Program-made: the position numbers and the translations under genes
Notes under the pieces: model-generated
Databases searched by the model: none
What the model saw: the letters and a program-made list of their open reading frames with translations, nothing else
What the model was told of the DNA's origin: nothing
Source: Lysobacteraceae bacterium PS02065
GTDB taxonomy: Bacteria > Pseudomonadota > Gammaproteobacteria > Xanthomonadales > Rhodanobacteraceae
DNA: 64,000 bases
Direction: 5' to 3'
Assembly: GCA_029959555.1 (NCBI GenBank)
Contig: JASCPI010000014.1
Coordinates: forward strand, 39,450-103,449
In this document: positions 20,653-29,264 of the stretch, piece by piece
How positions within the stretch are numbered: the first letter of the stretch is position 1
How the letters are laid out: every line of letters begins with the position of its first letter

Positions 20653-21572
20653 CCACGCCCCGCGACCACGAGTCCGAACTCGATCGGCTGATCGACGGCG
20701 ACGGCGGCGACATCGGCGGCGTGTATCGCCGCCTGTCGCGTGCTGAGCCGCCGCGCCGTCTCGATCGCATGGTGCTCGCCGAAGCGGCGCGTGCCGTGCG
20801 TGCTCAGCGTCCGCGCGGCCCACGTTGGCTGGTCGGATTCGGTTCGGTCGCGGGCGTCGTGCTCGCGGCCGGCATCGCCTGGCAGGTCGGCGAGCGCATG
20901 CAGACCGAAGCGCCGGGCGGTGCGCAGACGCCGGCACCGGCTAGCGCGCCCGCTGCGGCGCCACGCGAGGTCATCCAGATCCAGACGATCTCGATCCCCG
21001 ACGCCACGAGCGATGCCGCTTCACGCCAGGCCGCTCCGGCGGCCGAGGTGATGGCGCGCAAGGCCGAGCCCGAGGCGAAGAAGGAAGCGCAACGCCAGAA
21101 GCCGCCGGCTGCGAAGCCTGCACCTGCTCCGCCGCCGCCTCCACCCCCGGCACCTGCGGCTTCGGCTCCGCCCGAGCCCGTGCTCATGCAGCGCCGCATG
21201 GAAGAAGCCCCACCTGTCGAAGCGGCGCCCGAACCCGCATCAGGTGCCTCCTCCGCCGATGCCGCCGATGCCGAATCGTCCAGCTACGCCGGCGAAGCCA
21301 AGGCCGGAGCTGCCGCCGAAGCCGAACTCGGCGGCAACGCCACGGGATCGCGCATCAAGGACGACGGCGTACGCGCCCTGCCCGCACGCGCGCCGAGCGC
21401 GTCGGTGCAGCTGCGTCGCAACATGCAGCTCGCGCCCGAGACCTGGCTCGCCGAGATCGTGCGCCTCGAACGCGCGGGCCGGCACCAGCAGGCACGCGAG
21501 AACCTGAGCCTGTTCCGCCGCCTGCATCCGGACTGGGAACTGCCCGAGTCGCTCAAGCACCTGCAGGAATGA
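20649..21572 (+). CDS. Membrane-anchored partner of the ECF sigma factor (putative anti-sigma factor)
   Basis: The 307-residue protein has a cytosolic N-terminus of about 58 residues containing charged helices (SELDRLIDGDGGD, LDRMVLAEAARAVRAQ). It then has one membrane helix (WLVGFGSVAGVVLAAGIAW) and a long periplasmic Ala/Pro/Glu-rich region with a polyproline run around residues 155-170. The C-terminal segment (LAPETWLAEIVRLERAGRHQQARENL) resembles the repeat-like ends of some xanthomonad anti-sigma partners. The ATGA overlap with the sigma gene supports an anti-sigma role. I do not see a zinc-binding HxxxCxxC motif, so it is not the ZAS type. Confidence 0.75.
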   Translation: MTTPRDHESELDRLIDGDGGDIGGVYRRLSRAEPPRRLDRMVLAEAARAVRAQRPRGPRWLVGFGSVAGVVLAAGIAWQVGERMQTEAPGGAQTPAPASAPAAAPREVIQIQTISIPDATSDAASRQAAPAAEVMARKAEPEAKKEAQRQKPPAAKPAPAPPPPPPPAPAASAPPEPVLMQRRMEEAPPVEAAPEPASGASSADAADAESSSYAGEAKAGAAAEAELGGNATGSRIKDDGVRALPARAPSASVQLRRNMQLAPETWLAEIVRLERAGRHQQARENLSLFRRLHPDWELPESLKHLQE

Positions 21573-22168
21573 CGGCGTCGCACACGCTGGAACGGCCGAC
21601 GAGCCTGCTGCAGGAGATCCGCAAGAGCCGCTTCCTCGCCCAGGCCGAACCGGTCGACGATGCACGCGGCGCGCTCGCCGTGCTCGCGCGCGTGTCCGAC
21701 CCGCTCGCGACCCACAACTGCTGGGCCTACCGCATCGGCCAGGCCTATCGCTTTTCCGACGACGGTGAACCGGGTGGCACGGCGGGTCGCCCGATCCTGC
21801 AGGCGATCGAAGGCCAGGGTTTCGACCGCGTCGTCGTCGTGGTCACGCGCTGGTACGGCGGCACCAAGCTCGGTGCCGGCGGCCTCGTGCGCGCCTACGG
21901 CGGTTGTGCGGCCGAGTGCCTGCGCACCGCCCCGCGCGTCGCTCTCGTCGACAAGGCCGGCGTGCGCGTGCACTGCGCGTTCGCGCCGCTGCAGGTGCTG
22001 CGTGCGCGCCTGCGCGAGTTCGCCGCGGAGGTCGTCGAGGAGCGTTTCGACGGCGACGGCGCCGACCTCGTGCTGAGCCTGCCGCGCGAGCACGTCGACG
22101 CGCTCGCCGAGATCGTGCGCGACCTCACGCGGGGCCGCGGGCGTTTCGAGGTGCTCGACGCCTCTTGA
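21569..22168 (+). CDS. yigZ: YigZ/IMPACT family protein
   Basis: A 199-residue protein with the IMPACT N-terminal domain: KSRFLAQAEPV, NCWAYRIGQAYRFSDDGEPGGTAGRPIL and VVVTRWYGGTKLGAGGLVRAYGG are characteristic. A short C-terminal DUF1949-like domain follows. Bacterial members are linked to translation control by homology with eukaryotic IMPACT, but the reaction is not established. Its ATG overlaps the stop of the anti-sigma-like gene, so it is translationally coupled to the sigma operon, an unusual setting for a housekeeping gene. Confidence 0.93.
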   Translation: MTASHTLERPTSLLQEIRKSRFLAQAEPVDDARGALAVLARVSDPLATHNCWAYRIGQAYRFSDDGEPGGTAGRPILQAIEGQGFDRVVVVVTRWYGGTKLGAGGLVRAYGGCAAECLRTAPRVALVDKAGVRVHCAFAPLQVLRARLREFAAEVVEERFDGDGADLVLSLPREHVDALAEIVRDLTRGRGRFEVLDAS

Positions 22169-22224
22169 ATCCCGTCGCCGTCGCCTGCACTGCTCAGGTT
22201 CCCGACGCTCCCACGACGACCTGC

Positions 22225-23988
22225 ATGGCCGATCCGGCCCCCGATACGCCGCGCCGCCTCGGCGCCTACCGTCGCCTGCTGCCCTACCTGCGCGACCAGC
22301 GTGCGCTCATCGCGGGCTGGCTCGTGTTCCTCGCGATCTCCTCGGCGGCGACGCTCGCGCTGCCGGCCGCGGCGCGCTTCATGATCGACCGCGGCTTCGG
22401 CCAGACCGATCCCGAGCAACTCAACGCAGGCTTCATCGGCCTGTTCGCGGTCGCCGTGGTCATGGCCTTCGCGGGCGCGGCACGCTACTTCTGCGTGACC
22501 CTGCTCGGCGAGCGCGTCGCCGCCGCGCTGCGCACGCGCCTGTATGCGCACCTGCTCACGCTCGACCAGGCGTTCTTCGAGCGCACGCGCTCGGGCGAAC
22601 TCGTCTCGCGCCTCGCCGCCGATACCGAGCTCGTGCAGACCGTGGTCGGCTCGACGCTGTCGCTGTCGGTACGCAGCGTCGTCATGCTGATCGGCTCGAC
22701 GACGATGCTCGTCGTGACCAGCCCGGGCCTCGCCGGCCTCACGGCGCTGGTGATCCCGGCAGTGATCCTGCCGATCGTGTTCCTCGGCCGCCGGGTCGAG
22801 CGCCTGTCGCGAGAGAGCCAGGACCGCATCGCCGATGCCTCGGCGGTAGCCGCCGAATCGCTCAACGCCGTGCACACGGTGCAGGCCTACACGCGCGAAC
22901 CCTACGAATCGCGCCGCTACGCCGATGCGGTGACACGCGCGCTCGGCACCGCGCGCCGCCGCATCACCACGACGGCCTCGCTGACCGCGATGGTGATCCT
23001 GCTGAGCTTCGGTGCGATCACGCTCGTGCTCTGGGCCGGCGCGCACGACGTGCTGCGCGGCACGATGGATGCCGGCGTGCTCGCCCAGTTCGTCCTGTAC
23101 GCGGTGGTCGCAGCCGGCTCGGTCGGCGGCCTCACCGAGGTGTGGGGCGAACTGCTGCGCTGCGCGGGTGCGCTCGGCCGCATCGGCGAACTGCTCGATA
23201 CGCCGGCGACGATCGCCTCGCCGGCCGAGCCTGTCGCGCTGCCGCGGCCGCTGCGCGGCGAACTGCGTTTCGATGACGTCGGCTTCCGCTATCCGACCCG
23301 CCCCGACCGTGCCGCGATCGACGGCCTGGACCTCGTCGTCGCACCGGGCGAAACGATCGCGCTGGTCGGCCCGTCCGGCGCCGGCAAGACCACGCTGTTC
23401 CAGCTGCTGCTGCGCTTCCACGATCCGCAGCACGGTCGCATCACGCTCGACGGCATCGACCTGCGCGCGCTCGAGCTCGCCGAGCTGCGTGGCTGCTTCG
23501 CGCTCGTGCCGCAGGATCCCGTGCTGTTCGGTGCGACCGCGGCCGACAACATCCGCTTCGGTCGGCTCGATGCCGATGAGGCCCAGGTCGAAGCCGCGGC
23601 CCGCGCGGCCGAAGCGCATGACTTCCTCGCGGCGCTGCCCGATCGTTACGACACCGACCTCGGCCAGCGCGGCGTGCGCCTCTCGGGTGGCCAGCAGCAA
23701 CGCGTCGCGATCGCGCGCGCGGTGCTGCGCGACGCTCCGATCCTGCTGCTCGACGAAGCCACCTCGAGCCTCGATGCGCAGTCGGAGCGGCTGGTCCAGC
23801 ATGCGCTCGAGAACCTGATGGCGACGCGCACGACGCTGGTGATCGCGCACCGCCTCGCGACCGTGCAACGTGCCGACCGCATCGTCGTGCTCGACCAGGG
23901 CCGCATCGTCGCCCAGGGCACGCACGCGGAGCTGTTGCGCGAGGACGGCCTCTACGCCGAACTCGCTCGCCTGCAGTTCGTCAGTTGA
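22225..23988 (+). CDS. ABC transporter, fused permease/ATPase (MsbA-related exporter)
   Basis: A 587-residue half-transporter. Six membrane helices span about residues 30-310 (LIAGWLVFLAISSAATLALP onwards), with the coupling region DQAFFERTRSGELVSRLAADTELVQ. The nucleotide-binding domain has Walker A VGPSGAGKTT, the Q-loop in LVPQDPVLFG, the signature RLSGGQQQRVAIARA, Walker B ILLLDEATSSLD and the H-loop IAHRLAT. It acts as a homodimer exporting lipids or hydrophobic compounds; the MsbA-related branch (TIGR02204) is my best match. It lies 56 bases after yigZ. Confidence 0.93.
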   Translation: MADPAPDTPRRLGAYRRLLPYLRDQRALIAGWLVFLAISSAATLALPAAARFMIDRGFGQTDPEQLNAGFIGLFAVAVVMAFAGAARYFCVTLLGERVAAALRTRLYAHLLTLDQAFFERTRSGELVSRLAADTELVQTVVGSTLSLSVRSVVMLIGSTTMLVVTSPGLAGLTALVIPAVILPIVFLGRRVERLSRESQDRIADASAVAAESLNAVHTVQAYTREPYESRRYADAVTRALGTARRRITTTASLTAMVILLSFGAITLVLWAGAHDVLRGTMDAGVLAQFVLYAVVAAGSVGGLTEVWGELLRCAGALGRIGELLDTPATIASPAEPVALPRPLRGELRFDDVGFRYPTRPDRAAIDGLDLVVAPGETIALVGPSGAGKTTLFQLLLRFHDPQHGRITLDGIDLRALELAELRGCFALVPQDPVLFGATAADNIRFGRLDADEAQVEAAARAAEAHDFLAALPDRYDTDLGQRGVRLSGGQQQRVAIARAVLRDAPILLLDEATSSLDAQSERLVQHALENLMATRTTLVIAHRLATVQRADRIVVLDQGRIVAQGTHAELLREDGLYAELARLQFVS

Positions 23989-23991
23989 CGC

Positions 23992-24038
23992 CCCGCCGGA
24001 GCACGCGGATCTCCCCGATCCGCGTGCTCGACGGCGGG
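23992..24038. terminator. Convergent terminator-like hairpin
   Basis: A 13-bp perfect stem (gagcacgcggatc / gatccgcgtgctc, 23999-24029) with a 5-base loop, extended by cccgccg / cggcggg outside a 2-base bulge. There is no T-tract on either strand. It lies between the convergent ABC exporter and cold-shock genes. Confidence 0.6.
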
Positions 24039-24066
24039 TCGTACCCTCAGGTTCCGCCGGTGACCG

Positions 24067-24273
24067 TCATCCGACGATCTGCACGCCCGAGGCCTGCGAG
24101 CCCTTGGGGCCCTTCACCACCTCGTAGCTGACCTGCTGGCCTTCCTGCAGTGACCGGAACCCCTGCGCGTTGATCGCCGAGAAATGCACGAACACATCCT
24201 CGCCACCGTCCGCCGGCGAGATGAACCCGAATCCCTTGGCATCGTTGAACCACTTCACCGTACCCGTGAGCAT
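24067..24273 (-). CDS. Cold-shock protein, CspA family
   Basis: A 68-residue single cold-shock domain. It has the RNA-binding motifs RNP1 (KGFGFISP) and RNP2 (VFVHFSAI), a start [10 protein letters not shown] and an end [19 protein letters not shown]. It acts as an RNA chaperone binding single-stranded RNA and DNA. The ATG has AGGGGAA upstream. The 150 or so bases before it are AT-richer than average and include GTGATTTCAAGTG-like stretches, fitting the long 5' leader of csp mRNAs, but no fixed motif was identified. Confidence 0.96.
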   Translation of the reverse strand: MLTGTVKWFNDAKGFGFISPADGGEDVFVHFSAINAQGFRSLQEGQQVSYEVVKGPKGSQASGVQIVG

Positions 24274-24494
24274 CGACGTCGTTCCCCTGATCTGGACACG
24301 TACCGCATGAGCGCGCGACGCCGCCGCAACGCGGCGTCACAGGCCGGCACGCAGGGTTATTAAACGCCCGCTTAACGGGTGATTTCAAGTGAATGACGGG
24401 ATCGGGTGCCGTCGTTCGCTAGCGCGCGCACACGAACATCGAAACAACTTGAGGTAAGACACTCAAGCCATTGATGTGAAACGACCTGATGGCG

Positions 24495-25883
24495 TCAGCT
24501 CTCGAAGACCTTGCCCGGATTGAGCAGACCGTCCGGATCGAGCACGCCCTTGATGCCGCGCATGATGGCGATCTCGGCGGCGCTGCGGGTGCCCTCGAGG
24601 TACTTCTTCTTGACCAGGCCGATGCCGTGCTCGGCCGAGATGCTGCCGCCGAAACGCGCGAGCGTGTCGCTGAGGGCGGCGGTCACGTGCTCGCATTGGG
24701 TGACGAACGCGTCATCGGCCATGCCTGCGGGCCGGACCACGTTGATATGCAGGTTGCCGTCGCCGATGTGGCCGAACCAGACCACGTCGAAGTGCGGATA
24801 CTCGCGCGAGAACAACGCCTCCATCTCACGCATGAAGGCCGGGATCGCGCCGATGCGCACCGAAATGTCGTTCTTGTACGGGCGGTGCGGCGCGAGGCTT
24901 TCGGTGATGCCTTCGCGCAGACGCCACAGCGCCGCGGCCTGCGCGTCGCTCTGGCTGATCACGCCGTCATCGACCCAGCCCTGCTCCGCGCAGTACTCGA
25001 ACACCTCGAGTGCCGCGGTCTGCTGGGCCTCGTCGGCGGCGTCGAATTCGGTCACGACATAGAACGGCGAGACCTGGGCAAACGGATCCTGCGCACCGTG
25101 CGCGACGACGTGGCGCAACGCGCGGTCGGTGAAGAACTCGAACGCGCTCAGGACAAGGCGGCGCCGGCAGGCCTCGAACACCTGCATGAGCGCATCCATC
25201 GCGGGCAGCGCGAACACCATGACATTGGACGCCGGCGGCGGATCGGTCAGCCGCACGGTCGCTTCGACGACGAGTCCGAGCGTGCCTTCCGAACCGATCA
25301 CGAGGTGGCGCAGGTCGTATCCACTCGAATTCTTGACGAGGCCACGATTGAGATCGAGGAGCTCGCCCGTGCCCGTGACGACCTTGAGACCCGCGATCCA
25401 CTCGCGCGTGTTGCCGTAGCGGATCACGCGGATGCCGCCCGCATTGGTCGCGATGTTGCCGCCGATCGCGCACGAACCGCGCGCCGCGAAATCGACCGGA
25501 TAGATCAGCCCGTGCTCGCGTGCGGCACGCTGCAGCGCCTCGAGCGGCAGGCCCGGCTGGACCGTGAGCGTGCGGTCGGCCGCGTCGAAGGCGAGCACCT
25601 TGTTCATGCGCTCGAAGCTCACGACGATCTCGCCGTTCGCCGCGACCGCGCCACCCGACAAGCCGGTGCGACCGCCCGAGGGCACGATCGCGACACGATG
25701 CTCGCGCGCCCAGCGCACGATCGCGACCACCTCGTCGGCGTTCGACGGCAGCGCGATCGCGAGCGGTGCTGGCGTCCAGCGGCGCGTCCAGTCGCGACCG
25801 TAATGCTCGAGGTCGGCGGCATCGGTGCGCAGCGTGAGCGCGGGCAGGCGCGCGGCGAGGTCGGCGAGGCGGGCGTCGGTCAT
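24495..25883 (-). CDS. FAD-linked oxidase, probable D-2-hydroxyglutarate dehydrogenase
   Basis: A 462-residue VAO-type flavoprotein. The FAD-binding domain contains VPSGGRTGLSGGAV and GSCAIGGNIATNAGG (about residues 65-140), then GSEGTLGLVVEATV. The C-terminal substrate domain has HIGDGNLHINVV, whose His residues bind a metal, and AEHGIGLVKKKYL. GlcD, D-lactate and D-2-hydroxyglutarate dehydrogenases share this architecture. Being divergent from serA favours D-2-hydroxyglutarate: bacterial SerA reduces 2-oxoglutarate to D-2-hydroxyglutarate, and a partner of this family oxidises it back, as reported for Pseudomonas stutzeri (from memory). I chose ATG 25883; a TTG six codons upstream also exists. 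Confidence 0.85.
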   Translation of the reverse strand: MTDARLADLAARLPALTLRTDAADLEHYGRDWTRRWTPAPLAIALPSNADEVVAIVRWAREHRVAIVPSGGRTGLSGGAVAANGEIVVSFERMNKVLAFDAADRTLTVQPGLPLEALQRAAREHGLIYPVDFAARGSCAIGGNIATNAGGIRVIRYGNTREWIAGLKVVTGTGELLDLNRGLVKNSSGYDLRHLVIGSEGTLGLVVEATVRLTDPPPASNVMVFALPAMDALMQVFEACRRRLVLSAFEFFTDRALRHVVAHGAQDPFAQVSPFYVVTEFDAADEAQQTAALEVFEYCAEQGWVDDGVISQSDAQAAALWRLREGITESLAPHRPYKNDISVRIGAIPAFMREMEALFSREYPHFDVVWFGHIGDGNLHINVVRPAGMADDAFVTQCEHVTAALSDTLARFGGSISAEHGIGLVKKKYLEGTRSAAEIAIMRGIKGVLDPDGLLNPGKVFES

Positions 25884-26060
25884 CGTGGGCAGGTAGGCCA
25901 AGGCAGGAGGCCACCCGGCGGTGGCGTCGCGGCAGCCTGCCAGCGATGCGGCAACCCGTCCACTGGCGCGATGCCGCGCCCTTCGGCGCTTCTGGCATAG
26001 TCACGCCCCCGCCCGGCCGCGCATCGGTTTCGGGTGCAACGTTACCGCCGTGAGCGCCCC

Positions 26061-27296
26061 ATGAAGAAGACCTCGTTCCCCAAGCAGGACATCCGCGTGC
26101 TGCTGCTCGAAGGCGTCAGTCCGAGCGCGGTGGAGACGTTCAAGGCGGCCGGTTACTCGCAGATCGAACTGCACGCCAAGTCGTTGCCCGAGGACGAGCT
26201 GCGCCGTCGCATCGCGGATGCGCATCTGGTCGGCATCCGCTCGCGCACCCAGCTCAGCGCCGAGGTGCTCGCCGAAGCCAAGCGCCTCATCGCGGTCGGC
26301 TGCTTCTGCATCGGCACCAACCAGGTCGACCTCGGCGCCGCCCAGGCCGCCGGCGTGCCCGTGTTCAACGCGCCGTACTCGAACACGCGCAGCGTCGCCG
26401 AGCTCGTGCTCGCCGAGGCGATCCTGCTCATGCGCCGCATCCCGCAGAAGAACGCCGAGTGCCATCGCGGCGGCTGGTCCAAGAGCGCCGCCGGCAGCTT
26501 CGAGGTGCGCGACAAGACCCTCGGCATCGTCGGTTACGGTCACATCGGCACGCAGGTCGGCCTGCTCGCCGAAGGCCTCGGCATGCGCGTGATCTTCCAC
26601 GACGTCGAGAGCAAGCTCACGCTCGGCAACGCGCGTCCGTCGACCGGCCTCGACGACCTGCTGCGCCGTTCGGACATCGTCACGCTGCACGTGCCCGAGA
26701 CGCCGCAGACCGCCAACCTGATCGGCGCCGAGCAGCTCGCCCTCATGAAGCCGGGCGCCTCGCTGATCAATGCCTCGCGCGGCACCGTCGTCGACATCGA
26801 CGCACTCGCCGAGGCGCTGCGCAGCGGCCACATCGCAGGCGCGGCGATCGACGTGTTCCCGGTCGAGCCCAAGGGCAACGACGATGCGTTCGTGTCGCCC
26901 CTGCTCGGCATGGACAACGTGATCCTGACCCCGCACGTCGGCGGCAGCACGCTCGAGGCGCAGGACAATATCGGCATCGAGGTCGCGGCCAAGCTCGTGC
27001 GCTACAGCGACAACGGCACGACGCTGTCGGCGGTGAACTTCCCCGAAGTGACCCTCCCCGAGCATCCGCGCAGCCGCCGCCTGCTGCACATCCACCGCAA
27101 CGTGCCCGGCGTGCTGTCGCGCATCAACGAGGTGTTCTCGCACGAGAACGTCAACATCGACGGCCAGTACCTGCAGACGACGCCGTCGATCGGCTACGTC
27201 GTCGTCGACGTGTCGAGCTCCGAGGAACAGGCCTCGCGACTGCGCGAGGCCCTCGCGGCGATCCCGGGCACGTTGCGCACGCGCGTGCTGTACTGA
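26061..27296 (+). CDS. serA: D-3-phosphoglycerate dehydrogenase
   Basis: The 411-residue protein matches the E. coli-type SerA in length and order. The substrate-binding domain contains HLVGIRSRTQL and GCFCIGTNQVDL. The NAD domain has GIVGYGHIGTQVG, with catalytic Arg in LINASRGTVVD, a Glu region after AAIDVFPVEP, and His in ILTPHVGGST. The C-terminal ACT domain (LLHIHRNVPGVLSRINEVF...YVVVDV) binds serine for feedback inhibition. It catalyses the first step of serine synthesis. The ATG after CGCCCC was chosen for the MKKTSFPKQDIRVLLLEG start. A stem-loop follows the stop. Confidence 0.97.
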   Translation: MKKTSFPKQDIRVLLLEGVSPSAVETFKAAGYSQIELHAKSLPEDELRRRIADAHLVGIRSRTQLSAEVLAEAKRLIAVGCFCIGTNQVDLGAAQAAGVPVFNAPYSNTRSVAELVLAEAILLMRRIPQKNAECHRGGWSKSAAGSFEVRDKTLGIVGYGHIGTQVGLLAEGLGMRVIFHDVESKLTLGNARPSTGLDDLLRRSDIVTLHVPETPQTANLIGAEQLALMKPGASLINASRGTVVDIDALAEALRSGHIAGAAIDVFPVEPKGNDDAFVSPLLGMDNVILTPHVGGSTLEAQDNIGIEVAAKLVRYSDNGTTLSAVNFPEVTLPEHPRSRRLLHIHRNVPGVLSRINEVFSHENVNIDGQYLQTTPSIGYVVVDVSSSEEQASRLREALAAIPGTLRTRVLY

Positions 27297-27332
27297 CGCT
27301 CGTCATCATTCCGCGTTGATCTGCGGTCAGCC

Positions 27333-27358
27333 GTTTGGCCGCCGGGAAAAGGCCAAAC
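27333..27358 (+). terminator. Stem-loop after serA
   Basis: An 8-bp stem gtttggcc / ggccaaac with a 10-base loop, 36 bases past the serA stop. No U-tract follows, so termination is possible but not certain. Confidence 0.45.
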
Positions 27359-27389
27359 AGCAGCGACTCTCGCAGCGTCACCTGGCGCG

Positions 27390-27525
27390 AAGCTTTTCCT
27401 TCTCCTCCGGGAGAAGGTGGCCCGAAGGGCCGGATGAGGGTCCGGGATCGCGTCGACGATCAAACGTGACACGATCCTGCACCCTCTCCCCAACCCCTCT
27501 CCCGGAGGAAGAGGGGCTCTCGCGC
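27390..27525. repeat. REP-like intergenic repeat pair
   Basis: The first part has a perfect hairpin ccttctcc-tccg-ggagaagg (27398-27417) followed by tggcccgaagggccggatgaggg. The second has accctctccccaacccctct followed by cccggaggaagaggggctct. Together they look like the widespread intergenic repeat that reads as CCCTCATCCGGCCC...CCTTCTCCC in many proteobacteria. The two halves have opposite orientation, giving a long inverted repeat. Family assignment is from memory. Confidence 0.6.
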
Positions 27526-27620
27526 AGTCGGTGCAACCACGCGCACGCCCGCCGCATCCCGATGCGAGCCCTCGTCCGCCATGGACGCGGGGCCCACGCC
27601 ACTCGCATCGAAGGTGATCC

Positions 27621-28574
27621 ATGGTTCCCGAACATCGACACGCGCGCGGCTCTTCCCGCCGGCGTGCGTTCCGCGTCGCGTCGTACGTCTGCGCGCTGAT
27701 GGCCGCGATGCCCTCGCATGCCGCCCGCGAAGCCTGTTCCGACATCGACGCGCTGCGCGCGGGCGCACTCGTCGACATGCCGTTCGAGCTCGTCGACGGG
27801 CGCCTCTACGTGCAGGCGGATGTGGACGGCCGCGGCACCTTCCGGTTCGCGGTCGACACGGGCGCGAGCGGCACGGCGCGTGCGGACGCACGCCTAGTCG
27901 AAGCGCTGGACCTTCCCCGGGAAGGCACTTCGGCCAACAGCGACGGCGTGGCCTCGACGACCTCGGAGACCGTGCGGCTGGGCACGCTGGCGCTGCAAGG
28001 CCTGCGGCGTGACGACGTGGTCGCGATCACGCGCGACTACAACACACGACAATCGAGCGAGGCGGCGTTCGACGGCATCCTGGCACGCGAGTTCTTCGCT
28101 GACGGCCTGCTCGTGATCGACTACCCGAAGCGCAGGCTCGCCTACACGCGCACGGTGTCGCTCAGCGAGAACTTCCGCGACACGCTCGCCTACGACAAGC
28201 CGTTTCGTATCCCGATATCGATCGGTGGGCACGAGGTCGAGGCCCAGCTCGACACCGGCGCGAACGTCGCGATCGTGCTGCCGAAGGCGGTACACGATGC
28301 GATCGCGCCGGCATCGGCACTCACGGCCGACACGCTCACGTTGACGAACGGCGATGTCGAGAGCCGGCGCACGCGCATGCACGGCCCTTTCCGCATCGGC
28401 ACGCTGACGCTGACCGACGTCGAGGTGCGCGTGCCGGAGCGATTCCCGGCGCCGCTGGTCGGCGCGCATGCCTTGCAGGACGCCGTGGTCATGATCGATC
28501 CGCGCACGCGACGGGTCGCCGTATGCGGGCCTGCGGCTGCGTCGGAAGCCGTGGGGTCCGAAGCTTCGCGCTGA
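27621..28574 (+). CDS. Secreted retropepsin-like aspartyl protease
   Basis: A 317-residue precursor with an N-terminal signal sequence (ASYVCALMAAMPSHA). It has two homologous halves, each with an aspartyl protease active-site motif: FAVDTGASGTA (about residue 80) and AQLDTGANVAIVLP (about residue 210), each followed by a Leu/Ile-rich strand. Two D-T-G-A sites in one chain suggest a single-chain, pepsin-like arrangement rather than a retropepsin homodimer. Substrate and true proteolysis are unknown. The ATG follows AAGGTGATCC. It converges with the copper chaperone gene with three bases between the stops. Confidence 0.8.
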   Translation: MVPEHRHARGSSRRRAFRVASYVCALMAAMPSHAAREACSDIDALRAGALVDMPFELVDGRLYVQADVDGRGTFRFAVDTGASGTARADARLVEALDLPREGTSANSDGVASTTSETVRLGTLALQGLRRDDVVAITRDYNTRQSSEAAFDGILAREFFADGLLVIDYPKRRLAYTRTVSLSENFRDTLAYDKPFRIPISIGGHEVEAQLDTGANVAIVLPKAVHDAIAPASALTADTLTLTNGDVESRRTRMHGPFRIGTLTLTDVEVRVPERFPAPLVGAHALQDAVVMIDPRTRRVAVCGPAAASEAVGSEASR

Positions 28575-28577
28575 GCC

Positions 28578-29033
28578 TCAATGGTGGTGGTGATGCCCTT
28601 GGTCGGTGCCGGCCGCGTCGTCACGCACGTCGAGCGTGAACGTGCAGCCCGCCACGCGGAGTTCGACCTGGTCGCCCGCCGCGAGCGGCTTCATGGGGCG
28701 CATGAGCATGAGGTGCCCGCCCGACGGCTCGAGGCGCAGCTCGCCGCGCCCCGGCACTTCGGCGGCGTCGACGCGGCGCATGCGCGCGACGCCATCCTGC
28801 TCGCGCGTCTCGTGCAGCTCGACGGCTCCGAACTGCGGCGAGGTCATCGTCCCGAGGGCGACGGTCGCCGCGCCCTCGGCCTTGAGTACGCCGTAGCCGG
28901 CCATGACCGGCGCCCCGGGCGGCGCCGTACGCACCCAGCCCTGCTCGATCGTGAGGTCGCAGGCCGCGGCCGGCACGGCGGCGGACACGGCCAGGGCGGC
29001 GAGGACGGTCGGAACGATGGACGGACGGAGCAT
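28578..29033 (-). CDS. PCu(A)C-type periplasmic copper chaperone
   Basis: A 151-residue precursor with a signal peptide (about residues 1-24). The PCu(A)C fold carries the copper motif H(M)x10Mx21HxM: LHETREQDGVARM followed by GGHLMLM. Such proteins deliver Cu(I) to the CuA centre of cytochrome c oxidase in the periplasm. The C-terminus adds a run of five His after GTDQG, as in some PCu(A)C proteins with His/Met-rich tails that bind extra copper. No Sco-type partner is next to it. It diverges from cysD. Confidence 0.92.
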   Translation of the reverse strand: MLRPSIVPTVLAALAVSAAVPAAACDLTIEQGWVRTAPPGAPVMAGYGVLKAEGAATVALGTMTSPQFGAVELHETREQDGVARMRRVDAAEVPGRGELRLEPSGGHLMLMRPMKPLAAGDQVELRVAGCTFTLDVRDDAAGTDQGHHHHH

Positions 29034-29264
29034 GGCGACGGATCCCGGAGCGGCAAACGGCGGACGATAGCGCGCCGCGCCGGCGCCCGCATGTGACCGG
29101 CTGACGCACGGCCGGGTGCCGGTTATGGCCGCGGCGCATCGCGGCATGCGTGCTGCGCATTTGCGCCCGGCGCGCGCTTCGGATCGAATAGCGGGCTCGG
29201 AGCCTGCCCGGCGAGTGCCGGCGCGCCGATCCTCCCTGCCATGGAACGCCCTGCCCGGCCCGCG

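Larger units (their letters stand above)
27297..27620. other. Gene-free stretch after serA
   Basis: 324 bases without a supported gene. It contains a stem-loop just after serA (27333-27358) and two stretches of a low-complexity palindromic repeat (27390-27525). The last 90 bases lead into the aspartyl protease gene. Confidence 0.6.
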
